A stretch of 18,246 nucleotides of DNA from DASXBA01 sp036406475. Its GTDB lineage: Bacteria > Actinomycetota > Thermoleophilia > Solirubrobacterales > Thermoleophilaceae. The notes under the pieces were generated by a model. That model was not told the origin of the DNA, searched no databases, and saw nothing but the letters and a program-made list of their open reading frames with translations. Position 1 is the stretch's first letter. Every line of letters starts with the position of its first letter. Position numbers and translations under genes: made by a program. This document shows positions 13,420-18,246 of the stretch, one piece after another. The stretch covers positions 1-18,246 of the forward strand of contig DASXBA010000197.1 in assembly GCA_036406475.1 (NCBI GenBank). Reading direction: 5' to 3'.

Positions 13420-15818
13420 TGCTCGCCGCCTGGCTGCTCTTCCCGGCCATCTTGCTGGCCATGTCGCTTGGCTGCGGTTTGCTCGTCGACCGCGTCGCGC
13501 GGGTCGACCTCCCGGGTGTCCTGCTGGTGCCCACGGGCTTCGCGCTCGTCCTTGTCGTCTCCCGGCTCTTCACCGAGAAGGAGTTCACGACCGGCTTGGC
13601 GCTGCCCCTCCTCATCGTCCTGGCCGTGGCGGGAGCGGTGGCCGGGTGGGGGCGGCTGCGCCGGCCGAGCATCGACCTCTGGGCGACCGCGGCCGCCGTC
13701 GGGGTGTTCGCGGTGCTCGGAGCGCCGGTGTTCCTCTCCGGCGACCCGACGATCGCGGGCTCGATCGTCCTGCCGGACACCGCCGGCCACCTGGCCGTGG
13801 CCTCGTTCGTGGCCGACCACGGCCACGCCTGGCAGCAGCTCGAGCCGTCGTCGTACCGGACTCTGCTCCGGACGTTCCTGCACTCGTCCTATCCCGTCGC
13901 CGGCCAGTCCGCGCTCGGGGTGCTGGCGCCGCTCGGCGGGATCGACCTGGCCTGGCTCTACCAGCCGTTGCTCACCTTCGCGGCCTGCCTTTTGCCGCTG
14001 TCGGCCTACGCGCTGCTCGAGCCGCTGATCGAGTCGCGCCCCTGGCGGGGCCTGGCCGCGTTCATCGCGGCACAGCCGGCTTTGATCGTCGGTTTTGCGC
14101 TCCAGGGGTCGATCAAGGAGGTGACGGCGGCCGGCCTGATCGCGCTCTCCGGCGCGCTCGCCGCGCGCGCCCGGACGGAGGGCTCGGCCGGCGCGCTGCT
14201 GCCGTTCGTACTGGCGCTGGCCGCGGCGCTCGGAGTGCTGGGCACGCCCGCCGCCGCCTACGTGGCGCCGTTCGTGATCTGGATCGCGGTCGTCTGGGGC
14301 CGGAGGCTGATGCGGACGGGCTCGCGCCGGCAGCTGATCGGGGTGGGCGTCGCGGTCCTGTTCGGACTGGCGGTGGCCCTGCCCGTCGTGCTGGGCGCGG
14401 GCACCTCGTTCCGCGTCACCAAGAAGCTGCTCGCCGACCGCGCCGGGCTCGGCAACCTGCCCAGCCCGCTCCCCGTCCGTGAGATCGCCGGAATCTGGCT
14501 GAACGGCGACTACCGCTACCCCCGCGGCGGGTCCGACCTGCTCAACTGGGCTCTGATCGTGCTGATGTTCGCGGCCGCCGCCGTCGGCGTGGCCTGGATG
14601 ATCAGGCGGCGGGCGATCGCGCCGCTCCTGCTCGTGGTCGCGCTGGTCGGCGTCGGGATCCCGCTGGCGCTGGAGGGCAATCCCTACGCGGACGCCAAGG
14701 TGTTCGCGATCGCCTCACCGGCCGTCGTCCTCGCGGCCGCCGTGGGAGTGTGGGCGCTCCGCGGGGTGGCCCGCGGCCTGCCCGCGCTTGCGCTCGCCGC
14801 CCTGCTCGCCGGCGGCGTTCTCGTCTCGACTGCGCTCGCCTACCACGACTCCCGTCACGCGCCCTACCACCGCTACTCGGAGCTGATCCGCATCGACGAC
14901 CGCTTCGCGGGCCAGGGCCCGGCGCTCGAGCCGGACTACGACGAGTACGGCGCCTACTTCCTGCGCAAGCTGCGTATCCGCCAGGAGCCCAACGCCGTCC
15001 TGCTCTACCGCGAACCACCGCTGCCCACCGAGCTCAACCAGCGGCCCAACCGTAAGGCGGCCGCCGACCTCGAGGCGCTCAAGGTCCACTATGTGGAGAC
15101 CTTTCCGCTGCTCGTCCTCCGCCGCTCGCCCGTCACCTCGCGGCCGCCGCTCAACTACCACCGGGTGTTCCACGGCCGCTACTACGACGTCTGGCGGCGC
15201 GCCCGCGGGCCGTTCGTGCGCGACCACATCTCGCTCGGCGACGGCATGCTGCAGCCGGCGGGCGTCATGCCCTGCCGCTCGGTCCTGGCGTTTGGACGCC
15301 TGGCCGCGGGCCTCAAGGGGGGCCGGCTCGCCTACGTCGAGCTGCCGCGCCTGCCCGAGCTGCTGCCCCTCGACAGCAGGCACCCGTTCTACTGGCACGG
15401 CTACCCGGGCTGGCCGGGCTCGGTGGTGCCGGTCGGCCAGGGCGACATCGAGAACACGGTCAGCGTCCCCCGCGCGGGCCGCTACGCGATCTGGGTCGAG
15501 GGCTCGTTCGGGCGCGCCTTCACCGCCTACGTCGACGGCCGTCGTGTCGGCAGCGTGGCGAACGAGGAGGGCTACCCCGGCGGGCACGTGCTCCTGGGAA
15601 GCGTCGACCTGCCTGCCGGCCGCCACCAGGTGCGCCTGTTCAGCGGCGGCGGAGACCTCCGTCCCGGCAACGGCGGCAGCGACTCGAGCCTCCGGCACGT
15701 CGGCCCAGTAGTGCTGAGCCCGCTCGCGAACGAGCGCCGTCAGGTGCGGGTGCTGGCCCCGGCTCGCGCTCGCGAGCTCTGCGGCCGCCGGCTCGACTGG
15801 CTCGAGGTCGTCTATTGA
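13419..15818 (+). CDS. Large polytopic membrane protein with C-terminal beta-rich domain (paralogue B)
   Basis: A 799-residue paralogue of the protein at 8610-11054, aligning along its whole length. The GTG at 13419 shares its G with the stop of the upstream GT2, so the two are coupled. About 12 helices span residues 1-475. The first large loop carries Asp120, His124 and DHG (133-135). Shared segments are YQPLL (181-185), IESRP (204-208), KEVTAA (233-238), GIWLNGDYRYP (358-368), NPYADAK (421-427) and AYHD (474-477). The C-terminal domain includes GRYAIWVEGSFGRAFTAYVDG (from 687) and LPAGRHQVRLFSGG (731-744), then CGRRLDWLEVVY at the end. Conserved Asp/His in the first loop and polyprenyl-type GT2 upstream fit a GT-C transferase using a lipid-linked sugar donor outside the membrane; this is inference. 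An O-antigen-polymerase-like role is the main alternative. Confidence 0.86.
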   Translation: MLAAWLLFPAILLAMSLGCGLLVDRVARVDLPGVLLVPTGFALVLVVSRLFTEKEFTTGLALPLLIVLAVAGAVAGWGRLRRPSIDLWATAAAVGVFAVLGAPVFLSGDPTIAGSIVLPDTAGHLAVASFVADHGHAWQQLEPSSYRTLLRTFLHSSYPVAGQSALGVLAPLGGIDLAWLYQPLLTFAACLLPLSAYALLEPLIESRPWRGLAAFIAAQPALIVGFALQGSIKEVTAAGLIALSGALAARARTEGSAGALLPFVLALAAALGVLGTPAAAYVAPFVIWIAVVWGRRLMRTGSRRQLIGVGVAVLFGLAVALPVVLGAGTSFRVTKKLLADRAGLGNLPSPLPVREIAGIWLNGDYRYPRGGSDLLNWALIVLMFAAAAVGVAWMIRRRAIAPLLLVVALVGVGIPLALEGNPYADAKVFAIASPAVVLAAAVGVWALRGVARGLPALALAALLAGGVLVSTALAYHDSRHAPYHRYSELIRIDDRFAGQGPALEPDYDEYGAYFLRKLRIRQEPNAVLLYREPPLPTELNQRPNRKAAADLEALKVHYVETFPLLVLRRSPVTSRPPLNYHRVFHGRYYDVWRRARGPFVRDHISLGDGMLQPAGVMPCRSVLAFGRLAAGLKGGRLAYVELPRLPELLPLDSRHPFYWHGYPGWPGSVVPVGQGDIENTVSVPRAGRYAIWVEGSFGRAFTAYVDGRRVGSVANEEGYPGGHVLLGSVDLPAGRHQVRLFSGGGDLRPGNGGSDSSLRHVGPVVLSPLANERRQVRVLAPARARELCGRRLDWLEVVY

Positions 15819-15825
15819 GGGTCGC

Positions 15826-15831
15826 TACCGT
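15826..15831 (+). promoter_or_regulatory. Putative -10 hexamer (TACCGT) before gmd
   Basis: TACCGT lies in the 22-bp gap after the membrane protein gene and is separated by nine bases, mostly C, from the ATG at 15841. There is no Shine-Dalgarno sequence in the gap, consistent with a short or absent leader. The match is only to the TANNNT pattern. Confidence 0.35.
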
Positions 15832-15840
15832 CCCCCCGTC

Positions 15841-17856
15841 ATGAGCGAGTCGCGGCGCGCGCTGATCACCGGCATCACCGGCCAGGACGGCAGCTACCTG
15901 GCAGACCTCCTGCTGGAGAAGGGCTACGAGGTGCACGGCATGGTCCGGCGCGCGTCCACCGAGACCTTCCAGCGCCTCGAGCACATGCGCGACCAGCTCA
16001 CGCTCCACACCGGCGACCTGCTCGACCAGCGCTCGCTGGGGGACGTCCTGCGTGCCTGCGAGCCGGACGAGATCTACAACCTCGCCGCGATGTCGTTCGT
16101 GGCGGCGAGCTGGAGCCAGCCGGTGCTGACGGCGGAGTTCACGGGTGCCGGCGTCACCCGGATGCTCGAGGCGATGCGCGAGGTGGCCCCCGAGGCCCGC
16201 TTCTACCAGGCCTCCTCGTCGGAGATGTTCGGCAAGGTCCGCGAGGTCCCCCAGAACGAGGCGACGCCGTTCTACCCCCGCTCGCCCTACGGCGTGGCCA
16301 AGTGCTACGGCCACTTCATCACGGTCAACTACCGCGAGTCGTACGACCTCTTCGCCTGCTCGGGGATTTTGTTCAACCACGAATGTGTCTTTTCCAGCAC
16401 GCCGCTCATGGTGCGAGAAAACGGAATCCAGTCGGTCAGGACGCCCGAGGATCTGGTTTCTCTGAGGCGCAAGGGGCCAAGCAGTCAGACCTTCACTCCG
16501 CAGGAGGCGCTGGAGGTCTGGACGGGTGAGGACTGGACGCCCGTCACCGCGATCACGGCGACGCGCCGGCGAAGGACCGATCCCGATCATCGGCCTCTGT
16601 CGATTCAAGCGCGCGCGGGCACGGTTGACGTGACGGCTCACCACCACATGCTCGACAGCGTCGAGGAAGCCGTGCCGGCCGGCGAGCTCGAAGAGGGGGA
16701 CGAGCTCCTCATCTGCGAGGAGATGCCTCACCCGCCGATGTGGTCCGTTCTGACTGAGGAGATGGCCGAATTCCTCGGTCTCATGGTCGCCGACGGCTGG
16801 GTCGAGCGCGACGGGGAGAAGGTCTGCTTCACCAACAACGACATGGGGCTCCGCATGCGTGTGGCTGAGCTCTGGTCGCGGCTCTTCCTCGGCAAGACGC
16901 ACGAGTGGATCGGGCGCTCCGGGTGGGACCCACAGGCTGAGGTCGGGAAGGTCAACCTTCACGGTGCGCGGGGCGCTGCGGGTTGGCTCCGTGAGCAGCT
17001 CTACACGCGGACGGCTCACAAACAGGTTCCGCCGCTCGTCCTCAACAGCGACTCGGCAACACAGGAGGCCTTCCTCAAGGGCTACTACGCGGGCGATGGG
17101 CTCAAGAAGGGCAAAGGCATGTCGGTCAAGACCAACAGTCCCGTACTCGCTCAGGGGCTCTGCTGGATGTACCACTGGCTGGACCACCCAGCGTCCGTAT
17201 ACGTCGAACAGCGAGCCGGCAAGGCCTATTACCAGCTGAACCTTGCCTCGGCGGTTCGGGTTGGCGCAAAGGGTCAGCACCTCCGCAAGAACCCCGCCGA
17301 AATTCGCCGCATCGCGACGCCCGTCGGCGACGACGAGTGGGTGTTCGACATCGAAACCGAGTCGGGTCGTTTCTGCGCCGGGGTCGGCCGGATCGTCGTT
17401 CACAACTCGCCCCGCCGCGGGCTCGAGTTCGTCACGCGCAAGGTCACCCACGGAGCGGCTGCGATCAAGCTGGGGCTCGCCGAGGAGCTCGCGCTCGGCA
17501 ACCTGGACGCCGAGCGCGACTGGGGCTACGCAAAGGACTACGTCGAGGCGATGTGGCTGATGCTCCAGCAGGACGAGCCGGAGGACTACGTGGTGGCCAC
17601 CGGCGAGGCGCACAGCGTCCAGGAGCTGGTCGACGTCGCCTTCTCCCACGTGGGGCTCGAGGCCAAGGACCACGTCCGCACGGATCCGCGCTTCCTGCGG
17701 CCCGCCGAGGTCGAGCACCTCGTGGGCGACTACTCCAAGGCCCGGGAGAAGCTCGGCTGGGAGCCGCGTACGACGTTCGAGGAGCTCGTGCGGCTGATGG
17801 TCGACGCGGACCTCGAGCTGCTCGAGCGCGGCGTCCCCCAGAAGCAAGCGGGGTGA
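15841..17856 (+). CDS. gmd: GDP-mannose 4,6-dehydratase interrupted in frame by an intein
   Basis: Converts GDP-mannose to GDP-4-keto-6-deoxy-D-mannose, the branch point to GDP-fucose, GDP-rhamnose and GDP-perosamine, in the cytoplasm. The 671-residue precursor has the NAD(P)-binding ITGITGQDGSY (9-19), HTGDLLD near 56-62, the catalytic SSSEMFG with Ser126 and Glu128, and YGVAK with Tyr150 and Lys154. The family signature LFNHESPRRG is split after Glu181. Residues 182-522 are an intein, and the family sequence resumes at SPRRGLEFVTRKVT (523-536), including arginines expected to bind GDP-mannose. Joined exteins give 181 plus 149, or 330 residues, a normal Gmd length. Without splicing the substrate site would be broken, so activity should depend on it. 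It starts 22 bp after the membrane protein gene and overlaps the next gene by four bases. No GDP-sugar reductase or epimerase partner is in view. Confidence 0.95.
   Translation: MSESRRALITGITGQDGSYLADLLLEKGYEVHGMVRRASTETFQRLEHMRDQLTLHTGDLLDQRSLGDVLRACEPDEIYNLAAMSFVAASWSQPVLTAEFTGAGVTRMLEAMREVAPEARFYQASSSEMFGKVREVPQNEATPFYPRSPYGVAKCYGHFITVNYRESYDLFACSGILFNHECVFSSTPLMVRENGIQSVRTPEDLVSLRRKGPSSQTFTPQEALEVWTGEDWTPVTAITATRRRRTDPDHRPLSIQARAGTVDVTAHHHMLDSVEEAVPAGELEEGDELLICEEMPHPPMWSVLTEEMAEFLGLMVADGWVERDGEKVCFTNNDMGLRMRVAELWSRLFLGKTHEWIGRSGWDPQAEVGKVNLHGARGAAGWLREQLYTRTAHKQVPPLVLNSDSATQEAFLKGYYAGDGLKKGKGMSVKTNSPVLAQGLCWMYHWLDHPASVYVEQRAGKAYYQLNLASAVRVGAKGQHLRKNPAEIRRIATPVGDDEWVFDIETESGRFCAGVGRIVVHNSPRRGLEFVTRKVTHGAAAIKLGLAEELALGNLDAERDWGYAKDYVEAMWLMLQQDEPEDYVVATGEAHSVQELVDVAFSHVGLEAKDHVRTDPRFLRPAEVEHLVGDYSKAREKLGWEPRTTFEELVRLMVDADLELLERGVPQKQAG
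16384..17406 (+). mobile_element. Intein with LAGLIDADG homing endonuclease domain, inside Gmd
   Basis: A self-splicing protein element of 341 residues (precursor 182-522). It starts with Cys182 in CVFSSTPLM, giving the N-S acyl shift nucleophile, and ends with His521-Asn522 in RIVVHN; the next extein residue is Ser523. Block B is VDVTAHHHML (262-271), with the T-x-x-H pattern ending at His268. Two LAGLIDADG motifs are present, LGLMVADGW (312-320, acidic Asp318) and LKGYYAGDGLK (412-422, Asp419), so the endonuclease may be active. Block F is VFDIETESGRFCAG (501-514). Base composition is lower than in the host gene: by hand count 33 of 60 G+C in 16381-16440 and 35 of 60 in 17101-17160, against 44 of 60 in 17461-17520. 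This supports acquisition from elsewhere. All key splicing residues are present, so splicing is expected. Confidence 0.93.
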
Positions 17857-18246
17857 GCGAGCCTCCGGCCGAGGTCGACGTCGCCGTTGTGGGCGCCGGC
17901 ATCCTGGGCCTGGCGGTGGCGCGCGAGCTGCGTGCACGCCATCCACGGCTGAGCGTCGCGGTACTGGAGCGCGCGGAGCGGATCGCCCGGCACCAGACCG
18001 GCCACAACAGCGGCGTGATCCACGCCGGCATCTATTACGCGCCCGGCTCGCTCAAGGCCCGGCTGTGCGTGGAGGGGGCGGCCGAGCTCTACCGCTTCTG
18101 CGAGGAGCACGGCGTGCCGGTTGAGCGCTGCGGCAAGCTGATCGTCGCCCGGGACGAGTCGGAGCTGCCCGCGCTCGACGAGCTCGAGCGTCGCGGCAGC
18201 GCCAACCGCGTGCCCGGCCTGCGCCGTCTCGGCTCCGAGGAGCTGC
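17853..18246 (+). CDS. lhgO: L-2-hydroxyglutarate oxidase-like FAD enzyme, partial (C-terminus off the window)
   Basis: Predicted FAD-dependent oxidase or dehydrogenase that turns L-2-hydroxyglutarate into 2-oxoglutarate and passes electrons to the respiratory chain, membrane-associated in characterised relatives. The GTG at 17853 overlaps the gmd stop (GTGA), implying coupling. In the 131 codons visible, the dinucleotide-binding VAVVGAGILGLAVA (10-23) comes first. The LhgO signature RHQTGHNSGVIHAGIYY follows near residues 50-66, then PGSLKARLCVEGA and CGKLIVA. This signature separates LhgO from other DAO-family enzymes such as glycine oxidase or glycerol-3-phosphate dehydrogenase. About two thirds of a typical 400-residue protein lies beyond the edge. 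Its link to polysaccharide synthesis is not obvious; it may be a housekeeping neighbour or act on a related 2-hydroxy acid. Confidence 0.88.
   Translation, partial: MSEPPAEVDVAVVGAGILGLAVARELRARHPRLSVAVLERAERIARHQTGHNSGVIHAGIYYAPGSLKARLCVEGAAELYRFCEEHGVPVERCGKLIVARDESELPALDELERRGSANRVPGLRRLGSEEL

Noticed and set aside
15640..17946. 768-residue minus-strand open frame covering gmd and the intein
   Set aside because: It is the mirror of gmd, whose frame contains all Gmd and intein motifs. The antisense product shows no recognisable domain.
1..18246. CRISPR array, tRNA/rRNA genes, insertion sequences or prophage
   Set aside because: No regularly spaced repeats, no tRNA-like cloverleaf and no transposase or integrase coding sequence were seen. 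The intein is the only mobile element supported.

Overview
The window is a dense, very G+C-rich (roughly 70% or more in most lines) polysaccharide or glycoconjugate biosynthesis locus. Codons strongly prefer third-position G/C, genes overlap or nearly abut, and several starts follow a TANNNT hexamer with almost no leader. Together these suggest an actinobacterium, possibly a deep-branching one such as Thermoleophilia. The phylum is an inference; there is no rRNA or other marker here to prove it.

Layout, left to right. (1) A partial family-2 glycosyltransferase (GT2) on the minus strand (1-779). (2) A plus-strand operon of two related GT4-type glycosyltransferases and a Wzx/MATE-like flippase (800-4678), divergent from gene 1 across only 20 bp. 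(3) A minus-strand GT4 gene (4639-5745) whose 3' end overlaps the flippase. (4) A plus-strand GT4 gene (5887-6999), separated from gene 3 by a divergent gap holding a 44-bp nested inverted repeat. (5) A minus-strand group read from 12196 down to 6996: GT4, a large polytopic membrane protein, and two SAM-dependent methyltransferases. (6) A plus-strand pair: a polyprenyl-phosphate-type GT2 with a membrane tail (about 12241-13419), then a second large membrane protein (13419-15818) clearly paralogous to the one in group 5. (7) GDP-mannose 4,6-dehydratase (gmd) split by a full-length intein with a LAGLIDADG endonuclease domain (15841-17856), then the start of an L-2-hydroxyglutarate oxidase-like gene (17853 to the window edge).

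How the genes fit together (inference): gmd would supply GDP-4-keto-6-deoxymannose. The cytoplasmic GT4/GT2 enzymes would assemble a lipid-linked oligosaccharide, the methyltransferases could decorate it, and the flippase would export it. The GT2 with a membrane tail could charge a lipid carrier with sugar for use outside the membrane. The two paralogous membrane proteins have GT-C-like features and a C-terminal beta-rich domain that may bind sugar, so they could transfer or polymerise sugars on the outer face.

The most notable points are the intein in the GDP-mannose-binding region of Gmd, the mirrored GT plus giant-membrane-protein modules, the lack of an in-frame standard start codon for the GT2 at 12241, and the inverted repeat at 5798-5841. 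No tRNA, rRNA, CRISPR array, transposase or phage gene was seen. All intergenic gaps are 141 bp or shorter, so no stretch over 300 bases lacks a gene.
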